DNA of 64,000 bases from Epiperipatus broadwayi. Taxonomy: Eukaryota; Onychophora; Udeonychophora; Euonychophora; Peripatidae. Location of the stretch: the NCBI GenBank assembly GCA_028023455.1, contig JAQFVV010000056.1, positions 1,550,001-1,614,000 of the forward strand, read 5' to 3'. Positions 34,227-45,311 of the stretch are shown one piece after another. The stretch's first letter is position 1; every line of letters begins with the position of its first letter. The position numbers and the translations under genes were made by a program. The notes beneath the pieces are model-generated. The model saw only the letters and a program-made list of their open reading frames with translations. It ran no database searches and was not told the DNA's origin.

Positions 34227-34309
34227 TTAATATTATTTTATGCTGGTCTGATTGAATTTTGGTTTTGGGGTAATTTTAATTTTATATATATATATATATA
34301 TATATGTGT

Positions 34310-34550
34310 GTAAATGGAAATGATTTAAATTATATAGATTTTGCAGATGGTGTAATAGTTTTCACAAATAATGTGTTTAGAGCTTCAATAAATGTTGCAA
34401 GAATAATAAAGATTGAAACTGAGAAAGTAGGACTAAAGATATATTACAAAGATTTAAAGTAATATTTAGTGGATTTTCTCAAAAGAAAATAAAGATTGAT
34501 AATGATGTGTTGGCTACTAAAAGGAGTTTGCTGCTAACTGAAAGGAGACT
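34310..34550 (+). pseudogene. RTE-type LINE reverse transcriptase fragment
   Basis: The frame 34310-34459 reads NGNDLNYIDFADGVIVFTNN, then ARIIKIETEKVGLKIYYKD. FADG stands where LINE RTs have (Y/F)ADD, and EKVGLKIN is the conserved block after it. A frameshift leads to FSGFSQKKIKIDNDVLAT, which also fits an RTE RT. The second catalytic Asp is replaced by Gly, and frames are broken, so it is inactive. Confidence 0.75.
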
Positions 34551-34984
34551 TTTTGATTCCTCTTGGAAGAACTGTATAGGGTAAATTTCTAACATCTACT
34601 CCATAAGTTCTTGTCATTGCATCTGTTATTACTATGTGATTATTCATATAGTATTCAAACATGGATAAGCTGCAGACCAACATACATTAGCCAGCATTGT
34701 GACCTTATTGGCTTTTTTACTTTTGAGTTTAAGATCAAGAAACATCATGATCTTTCTTCTCATTTACCTGATAGGGCAGAATGAATGTGTGTGTGAATGA
34801 ACAATTTTTTTCTAATAGATATTTACAATCAAGACACAAAAATAAATCATGGCCCTTATTCCCAGAAGGCTGTAAAATTACACCCAAGGTAGCAGTGGTG
34901 GCTGAAGGCAGAATGCTAGGAATCCCTTGATTATGGATCCAGACTGCCATTTGATGATTACTTTTCCTTAGATACTTACAACTG

Positions 34985-35495
34985 CAGATCACTTTCAAAT
35001 GAAGGAAGATTGCAAGAATTGGAAGAAGTACTGTTTCATATTAAATGGAACATTATTGGATTTGTAAAGGTAGAAGAAAAGGTTAAGAGACAATTGGTTT
35101 AAAAAGTGGATATGTACTCTATTACAAAGCCATAAATGTTGGAGTACATTTGGAATAGAATTTATTATAAATAAAAAGTGGAAGCACCACATTGTGGAGA
35201 TTGATGGTCTATTGGAAAGAGCAGGAAGATTAATTATTCAATTTAATAGCAGCTACTAAATGCAGATAATTCAGGTTTATGCCCACCAAGTTTTCATATT
35301 GATGAAGTAGTAGAAGATTTTCATATATATGTACATAAGGCTTTTGATCAGACCAAACTATGTTTTAAAATTGTGGGAGAATTTAATGCTAAAATTGGTA
35401 AAACAAATGAAAGATGAAAATGCTATAAATAAATTTGGTTACGGTAATAGAAATGAGTGAGGATATAGACATGTGGAGTTTGCTGAAAAATAAAA
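34985..35495 (+). pseudogene. RTE-type LINE AP-endonuclease fragment
   Basis: Across several frames the + strand spells a typical RTE endonuclease: SNEGRLQELEEVLFHIKW near 34995, then a GLKSG-x-VLYYK equivalent, IQVYAP-like sequence near 35270, FHIDEVVEDF, KIVGEFNAKIGKTNER (GDFNAKIG motif) and GYGNRNE-GYRHVEFAEK. Multiple stops and shifts are present. The order RT fragment then endonuclease is opposite to an intact element (EN precedes RT), so these are two insertions or a rearranged copy. Confidence 0.78.
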
Positions 35496-35499
35496 CTAT

Positions 35500-37328
35500 A
35501 CTATGATTTCTTTTTGCTATAGTATATAACAGCTTGGGAAGAGTTTCTGCTTTTTTCTTCTTTATCAATTGGATTAAGCCTTGACTGCTCTTTTCACACA
35601 CTCCATTATTTGGTTTCTAAAACAATCTTGATGACAAGCTAGTCACAATTTGCCTTTTATATGATAATTTCTATAATAACCAATTACATAAATTTTTATA
35701 AATATAATTGTTCAGGTTTTTTTTTTTAATTGTAGATATTGACAAACAAGTCAGGAACTTAAATTAATATCGTAAAATTATTAGCATTCCTTTCTAATTA
35801 AAAAAAAAATTCTTATAAAAAAGAAAAACAAGATAATCATTTAATTACACTGATTTGATTTTTTGTAATGAAAAGAGATAAGAAAAAAACTACTATTCTA
35901 ATTAAAAATAAAATTTACCAAAACTATTAAAATCTTATTTTTTTTTTTTTTTTAATATTCTTAAACATAAAACTTTATATTTTTTTTAAAATACTCTTAG
36001 ACATAAAAGTTTTTTAAAATGTTAAAGTTAAATATTAAACAATTTACTAAAAAAAGAAAAAAATTTTCTCTTTCTTGTTTGGTATATTTTTTTAGTAAAA
36101 AAAAATAAAAGCAATTGGTAATTAAATAAAATTATTGAAGAGAAAGAACAAAGGAAATTATTTATATGACTTTATCCTTTTCTCTTTCTTTTATCAATAT
36201 TTACAATTTGCAATACATATTAAAATATGTCTATTATAATTTTTAAAAAAGGTTTGACAATTATTAAAAATAATTGTTTAGAATGTTTTTACTATCACGT
36301 GGGTACGAAAGTAAAATATTTAACTAATTTTAGACTGCTTATTATAAAATAAATGTGCATAGGAAAATTAAATTTTGCTTTTTTAATTAAATAACCCAAA
36401 CTAAATCTGAGAACATGCTCCCAACTTGTCTAATTATTTTAATGCAACTATGTAGCCAACTGGTTACAATATACTTATCAATATATATATTGTCAGGCAC
36501 ATTTGATGTGGCCAAGCACAAGTTAAGGTTAAATGAATTAATGGTCTAAAATATGTAAAAAGCCATTAAAGGGGGTGGGGTTATACAAATTATATAATTG
36601 ATATTCATTATAAATTAAGAGAGAACTGTGGCTATAATATAAACTCACACACACATATGTTTAAAGCCGATATTTAAAGGCTTAGAAATATGCATTTGTA
36701 ATTTGATTTTTGTTTCTTTTTTTTTTTAAAGAGAAAGAAATTCCAAAATGTAATTATAATTTTAAAGATTTTTTGTTTTGTTTGTTAAAGAAATGCTAAC
36801 ACATTTATTTACAATTTGTCAGTACGTATTTATATTTTTTGTGAGTGCTTCCAATCAATGTAAAAGGGAGAATTTAACATACTATTATTTAAAAATATTT
36901 AAAAATAATTTCAAAATCGGAGTTTTAGTGGATATTTTGTTCTTCAGTTGCATTTGAGCAAGGGGGGGGGGCATTGTCTTAAATTTAGAAAAAGCCTAAA
37001 GGCATTCTGGTTTCCTGTCCACTCTAAAATAATTTTAACTGGACAAAAAGAATTTAATTAAACTTGCGATAATACGTGGAGAGAGGAATGTTCAAGTTAT
37101 GTTAAGCATTTTTTTTTTGGTTAAAAAAAACTTCGATTGTGATATTGGAATTAATAAAAAGTAAAAAGATGTTATCATTTTTGTCATCAGAGATATTGAG
37201 ATCTGAATGGATATAAATAAAACTAATTGGAAATGAAATTTTTGAGATCACTTGGATGATTACATTGGAATGTTTTACGAATCGGCTAAACCAATTAGTA
37301 AAACTAAAACAATTCAATAAGATTTAAT
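35500..37328. other. AT-rich non-coding DNA, nothing recognised
   Basis: Low-complexity A/T tracts dominate, with a G10 run at 36962-36971. No family-like ORF. Confidence 0.45.
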
Positions 37329-37330
37329 TA

Positions 37331-38195
37331 CACCTGGGTCTTTTTTATTCGGACTTATTTAACACGATTTTGAAGTTACGCGATTTGTGTTTCACTGGAA
37401 GTCGATTTCCAATAATGCGCTATTACTTTAAATAATAAATTTTGCACACTTACATTATATTGAAAGTAATAGCACATTATTGGAATTCGACTTTCATCTT
37501 AGTAATTTCAATATTTTCAGTGCTTTATAATAGTAAGATTTTTTGCAATAATGAAATTAAAATCATGATTTTCACATTTTATGTATACACATATTAAATT
37601 TTACAAGATTTTAATGTAAATTTGTTCAAACATTGTGCGTGTTAATTTTGCATTTTAAATCACATTCTGTTTTTGCTTTTTAAAAAAAAATGTAATCAAT
37701 TATTATTTTCTTATTAATGACACTAATCATTAACGTGCTCTTAAATTCCAATGAGAGCTAAATGGTTGTATGTCTGGATATTGCGAGCTTCGTAAACAAT
37801 TAATAAAATTGTCTCAAAGATTAATTACTAATTACATTGTCACCAGAAAATCATAATAATTAAAACATGTATAAAAAAATGTAAATTACTGTACTGTAAA
37901 TTATGCATTAAAATATATTATTTTGAATAAAATTAAATATTATAGTTAAAAAAAGTTTGTCTTGTATCAATTTTTTTCAAATTTGAAAAATTTTATTAGT
38001 CATATTTTATTTCCTTATTTTTTTTGCACGAATTTTAAAGTAATTTTACGTTGGTGCTTTGGTTTTATGCAAATTTTGAAAAATCACAGACCGCATCCCC
38101 CCTTTTTCAATGTAAGTTACGTCTATTTTTGTGCGATTTCGTTTGTACGTGTTTTCTGAGGAACCTTATCTATCGCGTAAAACGAGACCCAGGTG
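37331..38195 (-). mobile_element. pogo/Tigger-like non-autonomous transposon, copy 2 (inverted relative to copy 1)
   Basis: It begins CACCTGGGTC and ends GACCCAGGTG with TA on both sides. The reverse complement aligns over nearly its whole length with 20545-21395, including TATCGCGTAAAACGAGACCC and the GAAGTCGATTTCCAATAATG motif. It is 865 bp long with no transposase ORF. Confidence 0.8.
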
Positions 38196-38277
38196 TATTT
38201 AATTTTTGTGTCGTGGAGGGGATACCTGAATTGAGATTGTATTGAGGAGGGATATCTGTTCTGAAGTTGCGAGAGGG

Positions 38278-38405
38278 CAGTTTTACCTTTGCTTTTTGAA
38301 GAGAGAAGTTCACCTTCCTTTTTCAAAGAGAGCAGTTCACTTTTGCTTTTTGAAGAGAGAAGTTTTACCTTTGCTTTTCGAAGAGGGCAGTTCACTTTTG
38401 TTTTG
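38278..38405. repeat. Short minisatellite (CTTTTTGAAGAGAGAAGTT-type units)
   Basis: Five or so imperfect units of about 25 bp alternate TTTTACCTTTGC or TTCACTTTTGC with TTTTTGAAGAGAGAAG. It lies just outside the pogo-like copy. Its - strand can be read as a Ser/Lys-rich repeat peptide, but that is a by-product of the repeat. Confidence 0.7.
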
Positions 38406-39950
38406 CTGTTAAAAAAGACGAATCTTGTTGGGAGCCTATTTCTAATTTTGGAAATGCTATTCTGGGATTCATGCGAAGTCATGCAACTTTTGAATCATGT
38501 TGATTCTAATATCTTGTAAGCCGGAAGATTTATTCTAATAAAAAGAAAAAGAAATAATACTCATTCCATCATTCTAGATCAACAGACATTAATCCAGGCC
38601 ATCTTTCAAATAATCTAGCAGTTAACCAGTCAGTTGATGCTGATGGAAGCTTAACTATACAACACACCATCGAAGTCTGCAGTTAAACTATGATTAATAA
38701 AACAAGAAAGGATGGTTTGTAGTATTAATATCCTGTTTAATATCTGTCTATCCAATTTAAAGATGCCAATCAAGCATTCGCCTGCATATAAAATGATTAT
38801 GGAGTAGAGGCCCACTTCAGTGCATCCGTCCAGCTCCGCTCCTGCCGTTCCAACATAATGTAAAAGCCAAGATCACCAAACACCAAACTGATGATGACTA
38901 ATTCTATGAACTTGTACCATTGTCAAGTCCAGCCCTTGTTGCAGTCGATGAACAGATAGACCACCCACTCAAAACCCATAGAAGAATGAAGCCTACAAAC
39001 TTTATCAGGTATACTAGTATTTTTTTGTATGTGTGTGTTTATTTTATAACAAGTAAATACCCATTTCATAAATCCTAAGGTTACAGCCTTAGTAAATATT
39101 ACTTAAATATGTTTTATGTAAATATGCAAACCAATACACCTTGTATGTAACATTAATTTTTCCTTATTTGCTTAATATACATGTGTGAGTTTATAATCCA
39201 CAGATCACTATCTCTCCCATATTAATTATTTAATATACTTTTATTATTAAGAAAGAAATTTCCTTTATTTAGTTTAACAATTATTTCGACAAGTATTTCC
39301 ATATGCTTATAATTTGTTTTATAAAAATGATTTATGTATTGTATGATTTTTGTTATATATTTATTCAATTTGGGAACTTTGATTTTATATTTATGTTATA
39401 AATGGTAGGAGATATTGGGTTAATAAAAGATATTATAATTCTAAAGCGACTACTGCCATATATTTTTTTTTATCATTTACTTTCTCTAACCCTCATATTA
39501 ATTATTTATGCGAGTTTTCTGATCCCCATTCTTTTAACTGAGTATAAGAGTACGCTGAGTTAGTGAATGGGATATCTTCTTACCGGGTCCTAAATCTTTA
39601 TTTTCACGAGGATACTTATTTATTATTTTTGTATGAATAATTATTTATCGGCACATATGCCCTAATGTTATTTGAACTTGCATATCCTTTCAGGAGGAGA
39701 GTTAAATTTCCTTCTGAGAATGGCATGAGGGGTTGGTTTAAAGTCATCCCCCAAAGGTATATAAGAATCAATCTTTCTATAAGTATCTTCTGCGTCCGTA
39801 GCACTATTAAGGTAAAGTCTTTGAATTTTGTCTTACTTCAGCATGTCGCCATATTTCTTGTCATGTTCAATTTATGCGCATGTTCATATTAACGGAGTAA
39901 GCGTTAACCAGTATAATATATATATGAATTGATGTTATAATAATTAATAG
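38406..39950. other. Mixed non-coding DNA, one GC-richer block and a TATA-like site
   Basis: 38520-39010 is less AT-rich than the rest of the window (for example CCAGCTCCGCTCCTGCCGTT) but has no long frame. It could be an LTR leader or an exonised repeat. At 39758-39765 TATATAAG sits 30-40 bases before TCTGCGTCCGTAGCAC and a donor-like AAGGTAAAG, a layout that could be a promoter and first exon. Both readings are weak. Confidence 0.3.
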
Positions 39951-40437
39951 AAATGAGGAGATAATATCCATTAAATAGAGGAATATTAACCTTTGTTGTT
40001 ACCAGGAAATTCTCAATTTCTCCTAATTGACAATTCCTGAGACTAAGCAAGTTTTATTCATAAACCTATAATAACTCTTTTGTTGGGGGTCTTTTGTTGA
40101 AGTAAAAGGAATTGTCTTTTTCTTCAAACCCAAGTTTTTATATGGATTTAAACCCAGAAAACTAAAAATATTATTTGCAGAATGTCAGGAATGCTGCTAT
40201 TCTTTCACATTCTCACTCCTACAAATAATAGCTTTCTGGGTTTAAATCTATATAAGTACTTGGATGTGAAGTAAAAGTGGATCCCTTTTACTTTAATAAA
40301 AGACCACCAACAAAAGAGCTATTATGATTAAAACTTGCTTAGCTGCAGGAATTGTCAATGAGTAGTAATTGAGAATTTCTTGGTAAAGGCTAAAGTTTCT
40401 CTCTTTATTTAAATGGATATTATCTCCTCATTTCTTT
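39951..40437. repeat. Foldback repeat, arms about 210 bp
   Basis: The left arm (AATGAGGAGATAATATCCAT and on) is matched by the complementary right arm ending GGATATTATCTCCTCATT. Further in, GGTCTTTTGTTGAAGTAAAAG mirrors CTTTTACTTTAATAAAAGACC, and TGGATTTAAACCCAGAAA mirrors TTTCTGGGTTTAAATCTA. The centre is near 40190. No ORF. Confidence 0.8.
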
Positions 40438-40493
40438 TAATTATATATATATATGAATTCATAGTATTATTTGTGGGAGCTTCCATGTAATAA

Positions 40494-41051
40494 AAATAAA
40501 ATAGCTGATGTTTTATTATAATAGCAAGTGCTTTCTTCAGAATTTCTTTCTCAAATCATAAGAATGTGTGTGGTGAAACTTAAAATCATTAATTTTTTTT
40601 CTCCTCATTTGCAAATTCTATTGGTTGATAAGTTTTAAAAAATATTTTATCCTCCAATAGCTTTTTCCAAATATTGTTAATTTTCTTTAATTCACACTTT
40701 TCATTTATGCTCCTAGGTCTTTTTAAAACCTTTATAACTTCCCTTAGCGCACTCTGGTCACATTGTTCAATTTTTGCCAGAATATGTGTTTTGTTAAAAT
40801 TGATATCATGGTTAGTTAATTTATTAAGTGAATAAATGGCTGACGAATTAGATTTTTTTTTCATTGCTAAAATGTGTTCTTCCTTTCTTACATTTATTCT
40901 CAACCAATAGAATTTGAAAATGAGAAAATAACAAATGAAAAAAAAATAATGATTTTAAGTCTGACCACACACATTCTTATGATTTGAGAAAGAAGAAGCT
41001 CTGAAGAAAGTACTTATTATTGTAGGAAATGTCAGCTATTATCATTTTTTT
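40494..41051 (-). mobile_element. Second Penelope-like family: GIY-YIG fragment between inverted flanks
   Basis: The - strand frame (40920-40589) reads YWLRINVRKEEHILAMKKKS, SSAIYSLNKLTNHDINFNKT, HILAKIEQCDQSALREVIKV, INEKCELKKINNIWKKLLED. This matches the end of a Penelope-type GIY-YIG domain (A..H....H.I.F...ILA......R..REAI.I.K...N...G..L...W). The sequence differs strongly from the 31-34 kb family. The flanks 40494-40592 and 40947-41051 are inverted ~100-bp copies sharing CTTATGATTTGAGAAAGAA and CTGAAGAAAG, like a pair of inverted pseudo-LTRs. Confidence 0.65.
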
Positions 41052-41164
41052 CACAGAAGTGCCCGGAAATAATACTATGAATCCGGCTTTTATCTGTGAG
41101 AATTTGTATATATATTAGTCTGTCACTCAATAGCAGGTTTAAGATTTTTTTAAGAGTTATTAAG

Positions 41165-41520
41165 GAGGAGTCTTAATATGTTTGGTAATAAAAAAGCAAG
41201 AAGGGGGAGGATAACATTTAATTTATTTAATAATATAAATGAAATAATTGATAGAAATCCTATTTTTGGAATTATTTTATATTCTTGTTTTGTTAAAGAA
41301 ATTATATGTATGTCAAATTAGTTTGAGCTTACAAAAAAGTGTGAAAGTTCATAAAGAATAAATATATTATTTTTGTATTATATGTTCATAAAATTAAAAA
41401 AATACAATGAATAAGATTATTCTTAAGCAAGCTACTTTTTTTCTTTGAAAAGAGAAAAATAAAATAATTATTTTAAATAAATATTTATGATTCTGAAACA
41501 TGATTTATTTAAAAGTTTAT
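41165..41520 (+). pseudogene. Third Penelope-like copy, strongly decayed
   Basis: The frame reads NMFGNKKARRGRITFNLFNN, INEIIDRNPIFGIILYSC, then breaks. It aligns with KLFGNKKIAWKRGVTLNNLLNN and the FDRK...FYPLF region of the 33.7-kb copy. Downstream nucleotides (TATGTTCATAAAA, CTTTGAAAAGAG, GATTTATTTAAAAGTTT) follow the same order as the GIY-YIG segment there. It stops abruptly at 41520 where the hammerhead-derived palindrome begins. Confidence 0.65.
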
Positions 41521-41775
41521 TATATAGGGTATATGAGCACAGACTTTCACACGACCCACCACTCTCCACTTTATCTAATAACACTGATACACTCAAACGC
41601 ATATATGTTGAAAAGATAAATAATCACCAATATACGTATTTCAACATATATGTGTTTGAGTGTATCAATGTTATTAAATAGAGTGGAGAATGGTGGGTCG
41701 TGTGAAAGTCTGTGCTCATATACCCTATATATTACATATATAGACACAGGTATATAATAAGCCTGTGTTTCAGTT
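41521..41775. repeat. Palindrome derived from the hammerhead repeat (copy 4)
   Basis: The left arm 41521-41614 (GGGTATATGAGCACAGACTT, CACACGACCCACCACTCTCC) is mirrored by 41639-41733. The loop keeps the hammerhead 3' strand: on the - strand GTTGAAATACGTATA|TTGG and TGATT at 41643-41623. The CTGATGA side has been replaced by the inverted arm. The end AAGCCTGTGTTTCAGTT (to 41775) matches the start of the 14.8-kb copy. It is inserted in the Penelope-like relic between similar flanks TTATTTAAAAGT and TTATTAAAAGT. Confidence 0.75.
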
Positions 41776-42149
41776 ATTAAAAGTATTTTAAAATTAAAGA
41801 TAATCGAAATGTGAACTGGAATATATATTTATTTTATGTCTGCTATTTTACTCTTAAGAAATTAACCTCGGCAGAGAAAGCCTAGACTAGTAATTTAATT
41901 GTGAATTGGTGTGATTGGTTATTATATATGTATATATAGTATTTTTGTGTATGCATTAGTTACAAAATACAAATAGATTTGATTCCAGGCCCACAGAAAT
42001 GTAAATTTTGATTCATTTGAAAAATGAAAATATAAATTGTTTGCAGTCACAACTCTAATTCTCTGATATTAATTATATAATAATAGCTGTAAAGTTAATA
42101 ATGCTCAAGGCTAAATAGGTTTATAAATGTAAATACATGAAAGCAGTCT

Positions 42150-42334
42150 ACACTTAAACAATACCAATATCAATAATAATCAACAATCTCTCATTCTGCT
42201 AACAAAGCAACCTTTTTACAATGAAGGTGGAGACCCACTTTTAACTATAGTCCACCTTTATTATAAAAAGGAGATTGCCTTGACAACAAATTAAGATTGT
42301 TGATTGTTGATGATATTGGTATTGTTTAAGTGTT
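42150..42334. repeat. Small foldback / MITE-like element
   Basis: The ends ACACTTAAACAATACCAATA and its exact complement form a terminal inverted repeat of over 20 bp. Inner segments also mirror (CAACAATCT/AGATTGTTG, TTTTTACAATGAAGGTGGA with its near-complement). It is 185 bp long, with no target duplication that I can call. Confidence 0.7.
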
Positions 42335-45311
42335 GAATAGCTGTGTACATTGTTATCTTATTTCAGTTATTCATATTTAAATACTTATTGTAATTATATA
42401 TTTATACTAATCATACAAACAATATTTTTTGATGGGTCAGACCATGTCCATTGCGCTGATTTTTCTTGATAATGAGAAGGCAATAGTTCACCCCTTCTTA
42501 CTATGTCATTTTGTGTCTGCCAATAATGTTACGTGTATAAATCTTTCAAAAATTATGCAAAGTTACCTTTACTACTGCATAGGGGAATTTTTTTTTTTTT
42601 TTTGGTTAGAATTACTCAGAGAAACAACTAACTCTAGATTTAGAATATTCATCTTTCAATTAAATTAAAGTGAAGGTGATACATATTTGGTTTGTATTCT
42701 TATTCTGGAAAGTGATTTTTCACTTTGTCAACCAGATATATCTGTTCATGTTAAAAATAAGATTACCACTAACTTTTATCAGCTAGGTAGATGTTCGGTT
42801 TAATAAATGATATTATCTATTAGTTGTTATAAAAATACTATGGAATTAGAGATAAGTCTGTAAAGTGTGACGGATATTTATATCTTGTTTGCCGTTAGTA
42901 TATAGCGTTCTTTCCACATTTTTCAGTAACAAATTAAGGTTTATCTTTCTCAAGTTGTGATGAAGTATTACATCTTTACCATACAATATTTATATATTAT
43001 TACAACCATATTGCTGATTGAAGCTAGGTAGTAATATTTCACAGAAATTTCTTCACAAGTGCATTACTAAATCTTTTAATTTTTTTAGAAACTTGATAAA
43101 CAGGAGTCTCATATTTAGCACCATATCTTGCCTTTATATTAAGGATAGATGTATGAAAGGATATATTGGCAATTGTAATGTTGTTTATATTATAACACAG
43201 TTTGTAAAAGTCAAGGAAATTTATGGCATTGGCTATTTTAATTTTCTTTCTATCCTTACTGCTTTCCAGACTACTGTTAGTTCTAGAAAATATAATAGAC
43301 TTTTGACTTTAATCATGCTTTGTTTTAGTTATTAAAATTCATTTTTGGTATCCTCAGAAAAGTGGAAGAAATGTCAAAAAAAGATGGGAATTATCCGCTG
43401 GTCATTAATTGTTATGCTACTTGCTTCATCAAACAGACAGAAAATCTTATTACAACAAAGATAGTTTTCAATCAGAATCTTAGAGATAAATTGTTCATGC
43501 CAGTAATATTTTTTATATAATTGATGGATGCACATTCATAAATAAGAATATTCCACAATTATATCACCAGTATTGCAGGTTTACAAGATTGATATTTTAT
43601 CTCAGTCTTATCCACAATTATATCACTCCATTTTTCTTTTTTAATGTAAGAAGTTATCTCATGAAAAGTCAGGATGACAAAATATTTTACTTTTCAGATT
43701 AAAATTTTCAATGATATTTTTATAAAAATCTTTATTGTAAATCATGTAAAATATTCAACCATAGTATATATATATTTCTAGTTTTTATAACTTTAAAATC
43801 ATTCTTTTTTTTTTCTTTACTTTTTTATCTTCTATTTTCTATATATTTTTTTGTGATTGACAAAATATTTAAAATAATAGTTCCCAGAAAACACTGACAA
43901 AATGTTTTTAATTTGCTGTCTTTAAGTAATAACCTAATATAATGTGAAAGTGTATACTATTTATTTTTATGAGATCTAATATTTCTAGTTGAGTGTTTAT
44001 GAATGTAGAAAATGATACTTGTAAATCAAAATATAAGAAATTGTTATTGATAAATACTGAACAAATGCTGATGACATGTGTAAGAAATTTTGACCTGGAT
44101 CAATACTGGAGAGTCTTGGTTGAGTACGAAGTGCATTTCAATAGTCATTTGTCATTTTCAGATGACTTTATTTATATAAGAATGTGTTATGTAATGAAAG
44201 CCTTAAGTTAAAAATATATTCTATATGGAAAAAGAGAGATGAAGTTTAGTTATTCCATGTGTTATGTAAATCACATCTACTAATCTTTAACTGAGATTTA
44301 AAGTTTATATCTGTGTTAGAGATAATGTCTATTTTAAAAAATTGTTTGTTATAATCTCTAATATGTTTATATGAAGTAATTAGTATCAAAGTTGTGAGTG
44401 CATAAATTTAATCATGGTGTAATAAATTTATCTAGCTTCACTGTCTAAAATATACTTACCCATTAAGTTTCAAAGATAAAAAGTTTTTAATTAACAATCT
44501 GCTATATTTTCACTATTTAATATATATACACACACACATAGTGAATGTTTGTATGGGTGTATATATTCGGTATGTAATGAGTTCGCTAAGTTAATATTAT
44601 AACTTTTTTTTTTATCCGTGGGGATTTTCAGACATTTTTATACTTATAATTTTACTAGGAAAATATTTTTTTCTGCTGAAGAAGGTTGATATTAATCAGT
44701 TTTCTAGACAATAGAGAAAGTAACTAGTTATTCTGCTCAAAGCACCAAATCACTTCTAACCTTTCTTTAGTTCTACCATTTTTAATTTGTCTTTTAGCCA
44801 GAATGGGATGATGAAAATTTTCATCTTACCAGATTGCCCTATCTCTTATTTCAATTTTTAAATATTTAGACACGCTATTGATTAACAAGAGAAAAAAAGT
44901 ACTAATAAAAAAAAAATTTAAAAAGTAGTAAAAAATACTAATAAAATGAAAAAGTTTTTTTTTCGTTTTAGTATATCCGAATTTATAATTTTTTATACTT
45001 CTTTAATTTCTCATGTCTTCTCCTATGAACGTATTTTGTATAGATATACTTATTGTTATAGACTTGTCTAAAGCTTTTTTTTATTATAATGGATTTATAC
45101 ACTATAATTTTATATATATATATATATATATCGGTTTCTGCAACAACAATAATGTAAAAAATAATTATTGGCATAAAATCTAGATTAATATATCTGATTG
45201 TTCACCATTGGTTAGAGGAGCTAACTATAAAATAGGTCTATTTGAAAGTCACAGACAAGGTTTACTCTAACATCATCAGAACAATAATTATTGGACTAAT
45301 TACATTTTTTT
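42335..45311. other. AT-rich non-coding DNA, nothing recognised
   Basis: Open frames at 43018-43335 (105 codons) and 43993-44211 show no family signatures. Short (AT)n and (AC)n tracts at 44520-44540 and 45110-45131. Confidence 0.45.

Larger units (their letters stand above)
32020..34282 (+). mobile_element. Penelope-like retroelement, right arm of the head-to-head pair, interrupted
   Basis: This is an inverted copy of 30862-32005. The two arms meet at a 14-base hinge (32006-32019). It reads MEEEIIIKKNCLYVNLFVR from 32049 and is then split by a 1112-bp transposon exactly before the YVDD codons, which resume at 33225. Further frame changes occur near 33400 and 33520. The GIY-YIG part (33820-34147) reads GVVYFIPCLFCKKVYIGQSS and continues to FNIKGGW. 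The 3' end TTGAATTTTGGTTTTGGGGT mirrors the left arm. It is dead. Confidence 0.88.

Noticed and set aside
34735-34998. 87-codon minus-strand frame next to the RTE fragments
   Set aside because: No recognisable domain; its end overlaps the start of the endonuclease fossil read on the other strand.
38123-38482. 119-codon minus-strand frame with KSELLSLKKEGELLSSKSKG-like repeats
   Set aside because: The repeats come from the underlying minisatellite, and the frame overlaps the end of the pogo-like transposon.
43018-43335. 105-codon open frame
   Set aside because: The start codon is not ATG, there are no family motifs and no splice sites of note; probably chance in AT-rich DNA.
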